DNA of 64,000 nt from Ignavibacterium sp. (GCA_018335755.1 JAGXRK010000066.1:1-64000), one strand, 5' to 3'; shown: positions 8,095-19,526, counted from the stretch's first letter. Notes: generated from the letters alone by a model not told the origin. Program-made: numbers and translations.

Positions 8095-9416
8095 TGGAAA
8101 AAATTGTTCTACCTGAAATAAAAGATCTTCATATTCTTGACGTTTACATTAAAAATGGCGGATTTGAAGCAGCTAAAAAAGCTTTTTCGCAGTCTACAGA
8201 TGATATTATTGATCAGGTTAAAAAATCTGGGTTAAGAGGGCGAGGCGGAGCAGCATTTTCAGCCGGTCTCAAATGGAGCTTCATGCCCAAAGCTACAGAT
8301 AAACCTAAATATCTTTGCATCAATGGTGATGAAAGTGAGCCGGGTTCATTTAAAGACCGTCAGGTTTTTGAATTTAATCCTCATCAGCTTATTGAAGGAA
8401 CTTTAATTACGTGTTATGCCATAGGAGCAAAGACTGCGTACATTTATATCCGGGGCGAATATCACAAATGGATTAAGCTTATGCAGAAAGCATTGGATGA
8501 TGAATATGCTGCAGGGTTCATCGGTGAAAAAATGAAAGAGAAGTTCGGTACAGAATTTTATTGTGATATCTATATTCATAAAGGTGCCGGAGCTTATATC
8601 TGCGGCGAAGAATCTTCATTAATGAATTCACTGGAAGGTAAACGAGGTTATCCAAGGGTAAAACCTCCTTTTCCGGCACAGAATGGTTTATGGGGATGTC
8701 CTACTACAATAAATAATGTTGAGACTATCGCTAATGTTCCTCCAATTATTAGTAAAGGGTGGGAGTGGTTTTCAAAAATTGGTGAACCTAAACATCCAGG
8801 AACATTATTATTTGGAATTAGCGGACATGTAAATAAACCCGGTGTCTATGAATTACCTACAGGTACTTTACTCACAGATCTGATTTATAATTATGCCGGC
8901 GGAGTTCCCGGAAATAAAAAGATTTTATGTGTAATTCCTGGTGGTTCATCAATGCCTCCGCTTAGAGGAGACCAGATTGAAGGCGTTAAAATGGATGCCG
9001 AATCATTGAAAGCTGCGGGATCTGCCATCGGTACAGGTGGGGTAATGGTTATGGATGAAGATACTGACCTCGTAAAAGTTCTTGCAAGGATTGCTCATTT
9101 CTACCATCATGAGAGCTGCGGACAATGCACTCCGTGCCGTGAAGGAACCGGATGGCTTGAAAAAATTCTAAAAAGAATTCTTGCTGGTAAAGGTTCTTCA
9201 AATGACCTGGATTTGTTAATAACTGTTGCAAATCAAATTGAGGGAAATACAATTTGTGCACTTGGTGAAGCCGCTGCATGGCCGGTTAAGTTTATGGTTG
9301 ACAGATTCAGAGATTATTTTGAACAGAGAGTCGGTAAAGAAATTAATTTACCTGTTGCAAACAAAGTTCATTCAATGAGGCATACAGCAACACCTCTGGC
9401 AGAAATAAAAAATTAA
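8094..9416 (+). CDS. nuoF: NADH-quinone oxidoreductase subunit F
   Basis: The 51-kDa subunit that binds FMN, NADH and cluster N3 and is the entry point of electrons. GLRGRGGAAFSAGLKW (FMN/NADH glycine-rich site), GAGAYICGEESSLMNS, and the 4Fe-4S ligands in SCGQCTPCREGTGW plus NTICALGEAA are visible. It is the last gene of this operon. nuoG and the membrane subunits nuoH-N are not in the window and must be elsewhere if complex I is complete. Confidence 0.96.
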   Translation: MEKIVLPEIKDLHILDVYIKNGGFEAAKKAFSQSTDDIIDQVKKSGLRGRGGAAFSAGLKWSFMPKATDKPKYLCINGDESEPGSFKDRQVFEFNPHQLIEGTLITCYAIGAKTAYIYIRGEYHKWIKLMQKALDDEYAAGFIGEKMKEKFGTEFYCDIYIHKGAGAYICGEESSLMNSLEGKRGYPRVKPPFPAQNGLWGCPTTINNVETIANVPPIISKGWEWFSKIGEPKHPGTLLFGISGHVNKPGVYELPTGTLLTDLIYNYAGGVPGNKKILCVIPGGSSMPPLRGDQIEGVKMDAESLKAAGSAIGTGGVMVMDEDTDLVKVLARIAHFYHHESCGQCTPCREGTGWLEKILKRILAGKGSSNDLDLLITVANQIEGNTICALGEAAAWPVKFMVDRFRDYFEQRVGKEINLPVANKVHSMRHTATPLAEIKN

Positions 9417-9433
9417 TATTTACTTATACTAAA

Positions 9434-9465
9434 AAAAATCCTCTTAATTTTTTAAGAGGATTTTT
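9434..9465. terminator. Bidirectional terminator between nuoF and ferritin
   Basis: AAAAATCCTCTTAA (9434-9447) pairs perfectly with TTAAGAGGATTTTT (9452-9465). Each arm supplies a T tract in one direction, so it can end both nuoF (+) and the ferritin gene (-). Confidence 0.9.
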
Positions 9466-9487
9466 CAATTTAAAACGGAGCTTATCT

Positions 9488-9982
9488 TTATTCAGCTGTT
9501 CTTGTTCCAAGTTCTCTATCCAGCATAAACAAACCGTTCTTATTATCACCGATCATTTCAAGTTTATTTACTAAATCCTCTGCAGTTGCAACTTCTTCAA
9601 CCTGCTCATTTACAAACCACTGCAAAAAATTATTTGTAGCATGATTTTTCTCCAGTATTGCCAGATCGACAAGTTTATTTATCAGATCAGTAATATGTTT
9701 CTCGTGCTCCAGAGTTTCAGTGAATACTTCTTTTATGTTTTTCCAATCAGTTTTAGGGGCGGAAATTTGTGATAGTGTTACTCTGCCGCCAACCTGGTGA
9801 AGAAAATCATAAAATTTTAAACCGTGAAAATATTCTTCCTTCGATTGCAGCTTCATCCAATTAGCAAAACCATTTAAATTTTTGCTTTCAAAATAAGCTG
9901 CCATTGATAAATAGAGATAGGATGAAAAAAGTTCTTCATTTAAATGTTTATTAAGTGCTTTCTGCATTTTCGCTGATATCAT
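9488..9982 (-). CDS. ftnA: Ferritin (bacterial non-haem, Ftn type)
   Basis: Iron-storage protein forming a 24-mer cage with ferroxidase activity. The 164 residues are family length. The ferroxidase ligands are visible: E17 (LNEELFSSYLYL), E50 and H53 (KEEYFHG), E94 (LEHEKHI), Q127 and E130 (VNEQVEE). A ribosome-binding site AGAGAGG precedes the ATG. It is monocistronic and shares a bidirectional terminator with the nuo operon. Confidence 0.93.
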   Translation of the reverse strand: MISAKMQKALNKHLNEELFSSYLYLSMAAYFESKNLNGFANWMKLQSKEEYFHGLKFYDFLHQVGGRVTLSQISAPKTDWKNIKEVFTETLEHEKHITDLINKLVDLAILEKNHATNNFLQWFVNEQVEEVATAEDLVNKLEMIGDNKNGLFMLDRELGTRTAE

Positions 9983-10119
9983 AAATTACCTCTCTTTTAG
10001 TGATTAGTTTTGTAAATGTTAATATAAATGATTTTTTGAAAAATTTCTTAATAAAACATTAATAAACTATTAATTCAGTCGAAATTTAGTTGATTTGCCA
10101 CACAAATACTCATATATGA

Positions 10120-10151
10120 ATTGATAATCAGGCCCTATTTAGCTAATTTTG
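10120..10151 (+). promoter_or_regulatory. Bacteroidetes-type promoter of gap
   Basis: ATTG (10120-10123), 20 bases, then TAATTTTG (10144-10151). The spacing and -7 pattern are the same as before nuoA, 42 bases before the gap ATG. Confidence 0.55.
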
Positions 10152-10163
10152 ATAACATATTGA

Positions 10164-11252
<1,089 letters not shown>

Positions 11253-11274
11253 GATTTAATTTGTCGCAATTTAT

Positions 11275-11308
11275 AATTGTCATTCCTGCCTATGCGGGAA
11301 TGACAATT
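11275..11308. repeat. Palindromic intergenic repeat between gap and pgk
   Basis: AATTGTCATTCCTGC (11275-11289) pairs with GCGGGAATGACAATT (11294-11308) with one mismatch and a 4-base loop. The core TGTCATTCC/GGAATGACA is a common dispersed bacterial palindrome. It may also reduce readthrough from gap to pgk. Confidence 0.6.
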
Positions 11309-11352
11309 TTATTATATAACAATCCTCTTATTTAATCTGTTATGGAGAATTT

Positions 11353-12555
11353 ATGAATAAGCTTTCAATCGATAGTGTAGAATTAAAAGGAAAAAGAGTA
11401 TTAGTTAGAGTAGATTTTAACGTCCCTTTAGATGAAAATCTTAATATCACCGATGATATTAGAATTACCTCATCACTTCCAACATTAAATAAAATAATAA
11501 CTGAGGGTGGTAAAGCCATCTTAATGAGTCACCTCGGGAGACCCAAAGGCGGTCCTAATCCTAAATATAGTTTAAAGCCCACGGCTCTAAGACTTGGCGA
11601 ACTTCTTGGAAAAGAAGTCAAGCTCGCTCCCGATTGCATTGGTGCTGATGCAAAATCAATGGTTGATAATATGAAAGATGGTGATGTACTGATTCTTGAA
11701 AATGTTAGATTTCATGCTGAAGAGGAAAAGAATGATCCTGAATTTGCCAGGAAATTAGCTGAACTCGGTGATGTTTATATTAATGATGCCTTTGGAAGTG
11801 CACACAGAGCACATGCCTCCACAGAGGGTATTACCAAATTTATTAAAACTGCAGCCGCAGGATATCTTATGCAGAAAGAGTTAGAATATCTGGGAGGTGC
11901 TATTTTTAATCCAACCAGACCTTATTGCGCTATACTTGGAGGAGCAAAAATTTCAGGAAAGATAGATGTAATATCCAATTTGCTTGACAAAGTTGATACT
12001 TTAATTATTGGCGGGGGAATGGCATTCACCTTTTTTAAAGCGCAGGGGAAAGAAATAGGAAAATCATTGCTGGAGGAAGAAAAAGTTGATATGGCTAAGG
12101 AAGTTTTAGAAAAAGTTAAGAAAAGCGGAATAAAATTTTTACTGCCAATTGATGTTGTTGTTGCCGGGGAATTTAAGAACGATTCACCTTCATCTGTTGT
12201 TTCTGTTGATATTATTTCCTCTGATAAAATGGGATTGGATATTGGTCCTGAAACAATTAATTTGTTTAAGGAGGAGATTGCAATGTCCATGACAATAGTT
12301 TGGAATGGACCTATGGGTGTATTTGAAATGGATAATTTTGCAAAGGGTACATTTGCTATTGCAAGTTCGCTTGCTGATGTAACTGCAAAAGGTTCAGTTA
12401 CTGTAATCGGAGGCGGAGATTCTGCAGCAGCTATTGCTAAAGCAGGTTTGGCTGATAAAGTTTCTCACGTATCAACGGGCGGCGGTGCGTCCCTTGAATT
12501 TCTTGAAGGTAAAACTTTGCCAGGTGTCGCAGCTTTATCAGATAAAAAGAGCTAA
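11353..12555 (+). CDS. pgk: Phosphoglycerate kinase
   Basis: Makes ATP and 3-phosphoglycerate from 1,3-bisphosphoglycerate. The 400 residues match the monomeric bacterial enzyme. [13 protein letters not shown] near the N terminus and [10 protein letters not shown] are the substrate-binding signatures. [11 protein letters not shown], the nucleotide-loop region and the C-terminal [14 protein letters not shown] are present. TATGGAG lies just before the ATG. Confidence 0.96.
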   Translation: MNKLSIDSVELKGKRVLVRVDFNVPLDENLNITDDIRITSSLPTLNKIITEGGKAILMSHLGRPKGGPNPKYSLKPTALRLGELLGKEVKLAPDCIGADAKSMVDNMKDGDVLILENVRFHAEEEKNDPEFARKLAELGDVYINDAFGSAHRAHASTEGITKFIKTAAAGYLMQKELEYLGGAIFNPTRPYCAILGGAKISGKIDVISNLLDKVDTLIIGGGMAFTFFKAQGKEIGKSLLEEEKVDMAKEVLEKVKKSGIKFLLPIDVVVAGEFKNDSPSSVVSVDIISSDKMGLDIGPETINLFKEEIAMSMTIVWNGPMGVFEMDNFAKGTFAIASSLADVTAKGSVTVIGGGDSAAAIAKAGLADKVSHVSTGGGASLEFLEGKTLPGVAALSDKKS

Positions 12556-12669
12556 TTAATTTATTTTATATTATGCTTTTTATAACCATACTTTCAAACA
12601 GGTTTTATTATTTTTATTACTATGCGAATGTATGGTAATTATTTCCAGAATATTTAGTAAAGATTTTGA

Positions 12670-13569
12670 ATGAGTAATTATCATAGACCAGGTTTCGGTG
12701 GATTTAGTGTTTTTCCACCGGTTATTAAAAATTTGATGATCATCAATGTTGCAGTATTTTTTATTCAAATACTAGGCAGTGAAATAATAGTGCCCGGCAA
12801 AACACCTTTGAGCCAGGTGTTGATACAATATTTTGCTCTTATACCAATTGGAAATTTTACTGACGCTTCTTTTTATCCCTGGCAATTAATTACCTACCAG
12901 TTTATGCACGGAGGTTTAGGACATATATTTTTCAATATGTTTGCATTGTGGATGTTCGGAATGGAAATTGAAAATATGTGGGGGCCCAAAAAGTTTTTGT
13001 TATTTTATTTAGGTTCAGGAGTTGTAGCCGGTTTATGTCATCTGTTTATTTCACCGTTGTTAGGTGCTTCCCCGGCACCCACGATTGGTGCTTCAGGTGC
13101 AGTTTATGCAGTCCTAATTGGATTTGCTTTATTTTTTCCGAACAGATATATATTTCTTTATTTCCTCATTCCAGTTAAAGCAAAATATCTAATAGGTTTT
13201 CTAATCATTTTTGAATTCCTTGCAATAAATAGTGCTCACAGCAACATTGCTCACCTAGCTCATCTTGGAGGAGCACTTGCAGGATTTTTATTCATCTGGT
13301 TCGATAAATCAAGTTATATTGATCTGAAAGCAATGATCAGGCGAAACAAATTTAAGCAATCAGCTTCGTCCGGTTCAGTCTTTGATATTTTTAATAAAAG
13401 CAAGGATGTTAAGGAAGCAAAATACTACGATATCAAAGACAATAAAGAAGATAAACTTGAAGTGACCCAGGAAGAAATTGACAGGATTCTTGATAAGATC
13501 AGTCAAAGCGGTTATCAGAATTTAACGGAGCGTGAAAAAAAGATTCTTTTTGAAGCAAGTAAAAAGTAA
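12670..13569 (+). CDS. Rhomboid family intramembrane serine protease
   Basis: Membrane-embedded protease that cleaves transmembrane substrates. About six hydrophobic segments span residues 20-210. The family HGGLGHIFFNM motif is at 80-90, the catalytic serine is S142 in GASGA, and the catalytic histidine is probably H198 in AHLAHLGGALAG. A soluble charged tail of about 85 residues follows (220-299) with no recognised domain. It is followed after 8 bases by a small lipoprotein gene, likely co-transcribed. Confidence 0.92.
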   Translation: MSNYHRPGFGGFSVFPPVIKNLMIINVAVFFIQILGSEIIVPGKTPLSQVLIQYFALIPIGNFTDASFYPWQLITYQFMHGGLGHIFFNMFALWMFGMEIENMWGPKKFLLFYLGSGVVAGLCHLFISPLLGASPAPTIGASGAVYAVLIGFALFFPNRYIFLYFLIPVKAKYLIGFLIIFEFLAINSAHSNIAHLAHLGGALAGFLFIWFDKSSYIDLKAMIRRNKFKQSASSGSVFDIFNKSKDVKEAKYYDIKDNKEDKLEVTQEEIDRILDKISQSGYQNLTEREKKILFEASKK

Positions 13570-13577
13570 CATCCATA

Positions 13578-13889
13578 ATGAAAAAATATTTTCTATTAGT
13601 TTTGATTTTTTTTCTATTTGCATATTGCTCCGAGAAACCTCCCGTACCTGAAGAAAAGATGATATTAATCTATACCGACCTATTATTTGCACAAGACACA
13701 GTGCTAATTACCTCAGAAAATGTTGATTCTTTAAAGTCCGAAGTATTTAAGCGGAACGATGTTTCAGAAAATGATTATTTAAGTACCTTGGAATTCTACA
13801 ATAAGTCCCCTCACAGATGGGAAAAATTTTTTAAGAGAGTAATTGAATATGTCGAAAGTTTAAAAACTAAGCCTGAGGATTTACCTTAG
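13578..13889 (+). CDS. Small DUF4296-type lipoprotein
   Basis: 103 residues with a lipoprotein signal: a hydrophobic stretch at 5-15 and lipobox FAYC (C17). The body VPEEKMILIYTDLLFAQDTV and the later DYLSTLEFYNKSPHRWEKFFKRVIEYV match the pattern of DUF4296, a Bacteroidetes-group lipoprotein family of unknown function. Its last 23 bases overlap the end of recQ on the other strand, so neither gene has a separate terminator there. Confidence 0.7.
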   Translation: MKKYFLLVLIFFLFAYCSEKPPVPEEKMILIYTDLLFAQDTVLITSENVDSLKSEVFKRNDVSENDYLSTLEFYNKSPHRWEKFFKRVIEYVESLKTKPEDLP

Positions 13890-16461
13890 AATATTTTCTT
13901 TTTGCTAAAGCAATTCTTAGAAGCGGGTAGCTGATTTCATTTTTTAATCTATTTTTAAGCTCTATCAGATCAACATATCCTTTCTCAATTTCATTCTCTA
14001 TCCTGTAAAGTAATTCTTTGCCAAAGAGATGATCAATTGAGGTTGTTGGGGCATATTGTAAAACAGTTTCTATCTGCATAGAAATAACTGCTTCATCGAG
14101 TTTGCGTAATGAAGCAATTTCTCTTAGAGTGTGTCCTTTGATCAACAAATTATATGTATCAATAATATTAGAAGGAATTTTTTCTTTTGAATTAGAGAGT
14201 GAATCTCTGTTAATAAAATTTTCAACTTCTTCAAGAATCTCTGCCCCGAACTTATTGAACATTCTTTGATTAAATCCATGTAAGGAAAGCAATTCAAATT
14301 TATTTTTTGGCATTTTTCTCGAAATTTCAGCAAGAGTGCTATCCGGGCAGATTACTTCGGGTGTTTGCAGAAATCTTTTTGAAACAATTGAACGCAGTTC
14401 ACGCAGCTTATGAAACAGTTCTATTGTACTGTCCGGTTTATCCGTAAACGTCGAATCTTTTAATACTTCGGGCTGTGTTTCAATTTCTGCAGCAGCATAG
14501 GTCCTTTTTTTGCCTTCAACTTTTATCAATTTACCTTCATTTAAAAGAGCACCCAAAGCGGATTTAATTTCATCAGCAGAATAATTTATTAAAGTTGAAA
14601 AGTTAGTCAGACCGGGGAACTCCTCCTTTTTTGATTTTCCTCTCAAAAAAGAAATAATTTCCCTCTCTGATATTGGGTTATTAAATTCGATGAATGTCTG
14701 AAGCAGTATTTCTTTCACATACTCCAGACTGGCAGCCGGAAAAGACTTTTGTTTATTACAATTATCGCATTTTCCACAGCGGTAGGAGTCTGCTTTTTCA
14801 CCAAAGTATTTCAGAATTTCTTTAAACCTGCAATCGTTCGAATATACATAATCTATAATTTTGTCAAGTTTTTTCTGACCGTTAAGGTAGTTTTCATTTA
14901 TACGTTTATAATTTAATCGCAGATCTTCTGATTTGATTCTTGGATGTATAAGTCTTATCAAGTCCTTGGAGTTAAACTCAATGAATTCTGCAAAGGCAGA
15001 ATTATCCAGAAGAGTAAAAGTATTTTTCAATTCCTCTGAGGAAAATCCGCTCTCATCAGAAATTTTTTCTGTTGAAATTTTTATATGGCGGGAAAAGACT
15101 TCATTGCCAAATTTCTTAAGTATAAAAATACATATGTCCTTAAGAATATCGTTTTTAGTTCGCTTTAAATATGAGTGAAGACGTTGCGGACTTACAATAA
15201 ACTTTACTGATGCATCTGAAGTATAGTCGGAAGATGCGGAGATATATTTCGAATCTTCAAGATACTTGAGTGAAGAGTGAAGCAATCCGGTTGATATATC
15301 CAACCCTGAATGTCTTTTAATATAATCCGGATTAATTGAAATTTCTTTATCACTTGAATTGCCAAGTGCTACCTGAGCATAATCACAAATTGCATTATAG
15401 ATCTTATGAATAATATCTTTTGTAGGATAAGATGTAGAAAGAAAAAAGTTATGAATGTTCAAATCATTATCATCGTGAAGTAAAAAAGCAAAAGAAGTTT
15501 TACCATCTCTTCCGGCTCTGCCGATTTCCTGGTAGTAGTTTTCAATAGTACCTGGTGTATTATAATGGATGATCAGCCTTATATCCTTTTTATCTATTCC
15601 CATTCCAAATGCATTAGTAGCCGCAATAACCGGAAGTTTATCTTTTATAAAATCATCCTGTATTCTTCTTCTTATTTCTGCAGGTAAACCGGCATGATAA
15701 AATTCACAATTAACTTTGTTCAAACGCAGATACTCAGCCGCTTCTTCAGCACGCTTTCTGGAAGAAGTGTATATTATGGAAGGTTTTCCAAATTGCCGGA
15801 TAAGTTCGAGTGTTTTTTCTTTCTTTAATTTTGTAAATAATACGCTTAAATGAATGTTCTCACGTTCAAAGCCTTTAACAAAAACTTTTGGTTCTTTGAA
15901 GCCAAGCTGATTGATAATATCATTTACAACTTCTGGTGTTGCTGTAGCAGTGAAAGCTGATACTTTTTTAATACCGGTATATTCAATAAAGTCCTTTATC
16001 TTTGTATAACTGGGTCTGAAATTATGTCCCCACTCGCTTATGCAATGTGCTTCATCCACAAAAAGAAATGATGGAGTTAAATTCTTTATTCGTTCCGCAA
16101 GTTGAACATTCCCAAGTTTTTCGGGTGATAGATACAAAAGTTTTATTCTGCCGTATTGAATATTCTGAAGAACTGATTCAGTTTCGTGGAAACTCAATGT
16201 GCTATTAATAAAAGCAGCAATTTCCTTTTTCTGATTTAATGAATCCACTTGATCTTTCATTAAAGCAATTAGCGGTGAAATAATAATCGAAAAATTATCC
16301 GAAGCAATTGAAGGTATTTGATAGCATATAGATTTTCCGGCACCCGTTGGTAGTATTGCAAGAACGTTATCACACCTTAAAATTGCTGCTATGATTTCTT
16401 CCTGTCCGGGCCTGAAAGCTTCGTAACCGTAAAAATTTTTTAATATTTCAACAGGTTTCAC
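13867..16461 (-). CDS. recQ: ATP-dependent DNA helicase RecQ
   Basis: 3'-to-5' SF2 helicase used in recombination and repair. The 864 residues are longer than the usual 600. Helicase motif 0 is FRPGQEEII (16-24), Walker A is LPTGAGKS (37-44) and DEAH is at 136-139. Motif VI QEIGRAGRDG is present. The zinc-binding CRF...CGKCDNC segment follows, then an HRDC domain (LRELRSIVSKRF to LHGFNQRMFNKFG). A C-terminal helix-turn-helix-like region (GHTLREIASLRKLDEAVISMQIE), as in longer RecQs, accounts for the extra length. A -7-like TATCTTTG lies at 16535-16528 on the minus strand. Confidence 0.93.
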   Translation of the reverse strand: MKPVEILKNFYGYEAFRPGQEEIIAAILRCDNVLAILPTGAGKSICYQIPSIASDNFSIIISPLIALMKDQVDSLNQKKEIAAFINSTLSFHETESVLQNIQYGRIKLLYLSPEKLGNVQLAERIKNLTPSFLFVDEAHCISEWGHNFRPSYTKIKDFIEYTGIKKVSAFTATATPEVVNDIINQLGFKEPKVFVKGFERENIHLSVLFTKLKKEKTLELIRQFGKPSIIYTSSRKRAEEAAEYLRLNKVNCEFYHAGLPAEIRRRIQDDFIKDKLPVIAATNAFGMGIDKKDIRLIIHYNTPGTIENYYQEIGRAGRDGKTSFAFLLHDDNDLNIHNFFLSTSYPTKDIIHKIYNAICDYAQVALGNSSDKEISINPDYIKRHSGLDISTGLLHSSLKYLEDSKYISASSDYTSDASVKFIVSPQRLHSYLKRTKNDILKDICIFILKKFGNEVFSRHIKISTEKISDESGFSSEELKNTFTLLDNSAFAEFIEFNSKDLIRLIHPRIKSEDLRLNYKRINENYLNGQKKLDKIIDYVYSNDCRFKEILKYFGEKADSYRCGKCDNCNKQKSFPAASLEYVKEILLQTFIEFNNPISEREIISFLRGKSKKEEFPGLTNFSTLINYSADEIKSALGALLNEGKLIKVEGKKRTYAAAEIETQPEVLKDSTFTDKPDSTIELFHKLRELRSIVSKRFLQTPEVICPDSTLAEISRKMPKNKFELLSLHGFNQRMFNKFGAEILEEVENFINRDSLSNSKEKIPSNIIDTYNLLIKGHTLREIASLRKLDEAVISMQIETVLQYAPTTSIDHLFGKELLYRIENEIEKGYVDLIELKNRLKNEISYPLLRIALAKRKYSKVNPQA

Positions 16462-16631
16462 AGATGATATTCATAAATATTATAAAATAGTTTTACAATT
16501 AAATGTAATTTTTACATAATTCTGGGTCAAAGATAACTAAATTAAGGTTTATCATTTATTAATTTTTGGCTCAATTTCTGTACAATACATTTATTGTGCA
16601 TTTCTATTTTGATAATAATTTCGAGGTTACA

Positions 16632-19430
16632 ATGAAACTACTTCTGGTACTTTTTTTTATTGCTGCTTTTGGCAGTCAATCAGGCGCACAAACTAAGACA
16701 CCTATCAGATCTCTTGATGAGCTAATGCCGAATGGGATTTTTTCACAGGTTCCGGATGATATTCGTCATTCAAAACCTTATTTAAGGGTTAGATGGTTTT
16801 ATGAACAGAGAGCATATCCTTATGATTATATTCCTGAAAACGCTTATAAAAATTCAATTGATGAAAAAGATGCGCTTAGAAATGGTCTTAATGAAAGAGA
16901 CATTCCAATTTTTAACTGGGTTAGTTTAGGACCAACCCCCGGATATTATTATGCATACGGTAATATCTCCAGCAGAATAGTAACAGGAGCTTATCATCCG
17001 ACAAATCCAAATATAATTTATATTGGTCCTGCGAATGGAGGTGTATGGAAATCTACAGATGCAGGTTCAACGTGGATGCCTGTATCAGATTATGAATCTT
17101 CATTATCAATGGGCGCAATAGCTGTTGATCCTGTAAATCCTGATATTGTTTATGCCGGTACGGGAGAAGCAACATATTCCGGAGTATCGTACTACGGCAG
17201 AGGACTATTAAAATCCACTGATGCCGGAGTTAGCTGGACAAATTATACAACCGGACTTCCATCCTCAACATATTTTTCAAGATTAAAAATAAGACCAAAT
17301 AATAACACTCAATTACTGGCAGCATTAGGTAATAGTGGTCTTTACAGAAGCACTAACTCCGGTGTAAGCTGGACGCAAATTCTTTCCGGCAGGGTAGATG
17401 ATGTGGTTTTTTCACCATCTGGTGACACTGCTTTTGCTGTCGGCTCAGGTGTAGGAATCAGAAGGTCAATTAATGGTGGTGCATCTTTTTCAACATTTGG
17501 TGCTGCAGGTTTAGGGTCAGGCTCAAGAACACACTTTGATCTTGCCCAATCAAATCCGGCGGTAATGTGGGCAGCCGTTTACGCTTCAAGTAATGTTACA
17601 GTTTATAAATCAACCAACAATGGTCTAAACTGGTCAACAGTAACTATGCCTTCAGGATTTTCAAGCAACGCAGGACAGGCATGGTACGATCTTTACTGTT
17701 TAATTAATCCCAGAAATCATGATAAAGTTTACATTGGTTTAATTGATATTTTCAGAACTGAAAATGGAAGCACATTTACAAATATAACAAATGGGTATTC
17801 CGGAGGAAACGTTCACGTAGATCAGCACTTTATGGCGTTTCATCCTACACAGGAAAACACAATACTATCACTAAATGACGGTGGAGTTTGGCGTTCAACT
17901 AATAACGGTACAAATTTTACAAACTTCAATCAAACTTTAACTGTAACTCAATTCTACAGAATTGCTGCAAGTCCTTTTATGCCGAGCAGAATTCTTGGCG
18001 GTACACAGGATAACGGAACACAAAGAACTGATTCCACTTTAAACTGGGCTGCAGTTTATGGCGGCGATGGAGGTGAGGTTTGCTTCAATCCGTTCAATTC
18101 AAATTTTATACTTGGTGAAACTCAATACAATGGTATTTTCAGAACTACCAATGGCGGTACTTCCTGGAGTTCTGCACAAAGCGGATTGAGTTCCAGTGAA
18201 AATGCTGCCTGGGTTGGACCTATTATTCACCATCCGGCAATTTCAGGTACATTCTACACAGCACGTCAAAAAATTTATAAGTCAACAAATAATGGCGGTA
18301 GTTGGACTGCAGTATCAGGAGATGTTAATGGCAGTAATGCAGTACGAGAACTTGCACAGAGCAAAACAAATCCGAATATCATGTTTGCCACAACGGGGAG
18401 CCAGATTTTCAAATCTACTAATGAGGGAGTTAACTGGTCAAATCTAACAACCGGATTACCCAACAGAACAATCACATCTGTTTATGTTCATCCAAATGAT
18501 GTTAATCAGGTTTTTTTAACTTTTTCCGGGTTTAATACGGATAAAGTTTACAGATCAACTAATGGCGGATCATCCTGGTCATCAATACAGGGAAATCTGC
18601 CAAATACTCCAGTAAATGATATTCTGATTTTTACAGACACAACTGCAGCACCAAACACATATTTTGTTGCAACCGACATAGGTGTTTTTGTAACTGACGA
18701 TGGCGGTGTAAACTGGGTAGAAATACCTAGTGGTTTACCAAATACTGTAATAATGCATCTGGATTATTCTTCATCAAACAAAATGCTGCGCGCAGGTACT
18801 CACGGGCGCGGTGTTTACGAAGCTTACATTGATTTTACAATTCCTGTTGAGCTAAGCTTATTTACTGCTGAGCAGGCTGATAAAAAAATTATCCTTAACT
18901 GGTCAACAGCAACCGAAACAAACAACCGCGGATTTGAAATCCAGAGAAAACTGAAAAATCAGGATTGGGAAGTATTATCGTTTATACCGGGATATGGAAC
19001 AACCACAGAACCAAAGAGCTACAGCTATCAGGATGATTTTGAATTTCTACCTTACAATGGAAGAGTTCTGTACAGATTAAAGCAGAATGATTTTGATGGA
19101 ACTTCTGATTATTCAAATCAGGTCTTTGTTGATGTTACATTCGTTCCATCTGAGTCAAATTTATCTCAAAATTATCCTAACCCGTTTAATCCTTCTACAA
19201 CAATTAAATACTCAATCAATGTTGAAGGAAAAGTCAGGGTTGCTGTTTTTAGTCCTATCGGACAGCAAATAGAAGAACTGGTATCAAAAAATCAATCTCC
19301 GGGCACCTATGAAATTATATGGAATGCAGAACGGAATGCATCCGGAATTTATTTTTATTTGTTTGAATTATCCGGTCAGAACGGCGAAATAATTTATAAA
19401 GAAATGAAAAAGCTTGTTTTAATAAAGTAA
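16632..19430 (+). CDS. Secreted BNR/sortilin-type beta-propeller protein with T9SS domain
   Basis: I chose the ATG at 16632 because it begins a clean signal peptide (MKLLLVLFFIAAFGSQSGAQ). An in-frame ATG at 16566 would put 22 odd residues before it. About a dozen repeats of the type GVWKSTDAGSTW, GLYRSTNSGVSW, KIYKSTNNGGSW form one or two beta-propellers of the VPS10/glycosyl-hydrolase BNR kind. They are followed by the linker SLFTAEQADKKIILNWSTAT and the C-terminal sorting domain NYPNPFNPSTTIKY ending YKEMKKLVLIK. It is expected to be exported and anchored or released by the type IX system. No catalytic residues could be assigned. Confidence 0.85.
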   Translation: MKLLLVLFFIAAFGSQSGAQTKTPIRSLDELMPNGIFSQVPDDIRHSKPYLRVRWFYEQRAYPYDYIPENAYKNSIDEKDALRNGLNERDIPIFNWVSLGPTPGYYYAYGNISSRIVTGAYHPTNPNIIYIGPANGGVWKSTDAGSTWMPVSDYESSLSMGAIAVDPVNPDIVYAGTGEATYSGVSYYGRGLLKSTDAGVSWTNYTTGLPSSTYFSRLKIRPNNNTQLLAALGNSGLYRSTNSGVSWTQILSGRVDDVVFSPSGDTAFAVGSGVGIRRSINGGASFSTFGAAGLGSGSRTHFDLAQSNPAVMWAAVYASSNVTVYKSTNNGLNWSTVTMPSGFSSNAGQAWYDLYCLINPRNHDKVYIGLIDIFRTENGSTFTNITNGYSGGNVHVDQHFMAFHPTQENTILSLNDGGVWRSTNNGTNFTNFNQTLTVTQFYRIAASPFMPSRILGGTQDNGTQRTDSTLNWAAVYGGDGGEVCFNPFNSNFILGETQYNGIFRTTNGGTSWSSAQSGLSSSENAAWVGPIIHHPAISGTFYTARQKIYKSTNNGGSWTAVSGDVNGSNAVRELAQSKTNPNIMFATTGSQIFKSTNEGVNWSNLTTGLPNRTITSVYVHPNDVNQVFLTFSGFNTDKVYRSTNGGSSWSSIQGNLPNTPVNDILIFTDTTAAPNTYFVATDIGVFVTDDGGVNWVEIPSGLPNTVIMHLDYSSSNKMLRAGTHGRGVYEAYIDFTIPVELSLFTAEQADKKIILNWSTATETNNRGFEIQRKLKNQDWEVLSFIPGYGTTTEPKSYSYQDDFEFLPYNGRVLYRLKQNDFDGTSDYSNQVFVDVTFVPSESNLSQNYPNPFNPSTTIKYSINVEGKVRVAVFSPIGQQIEELVSKNQSPGTYEIIWNAERNASGIYFYLFELSGQNGEIIYKEMKKLVLIK

Positions 19431-19455
19431 AATCAAAACTAAAAAGTTAAAATTT

Positions 19456-19484
19456 AAAAGGCGGTTCATGATGAGCCGCCTTTT
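19456..19484 (+). terminator. Rho-independent terminator
   Basis: AAAAGGCGGTTCAT (19456-19469) pairs with ATGAGCCGCCTTTT (19471-19484) with one G-U pair, then a T run to 19487. It lies 25 bases past the stop of the BNR protein. Confidence 0.9.
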
Positions 19485-19526
19485 TTTGTGATGTAAAATG
19501 AAAAAAAAATAATTAAATAGAAAATT

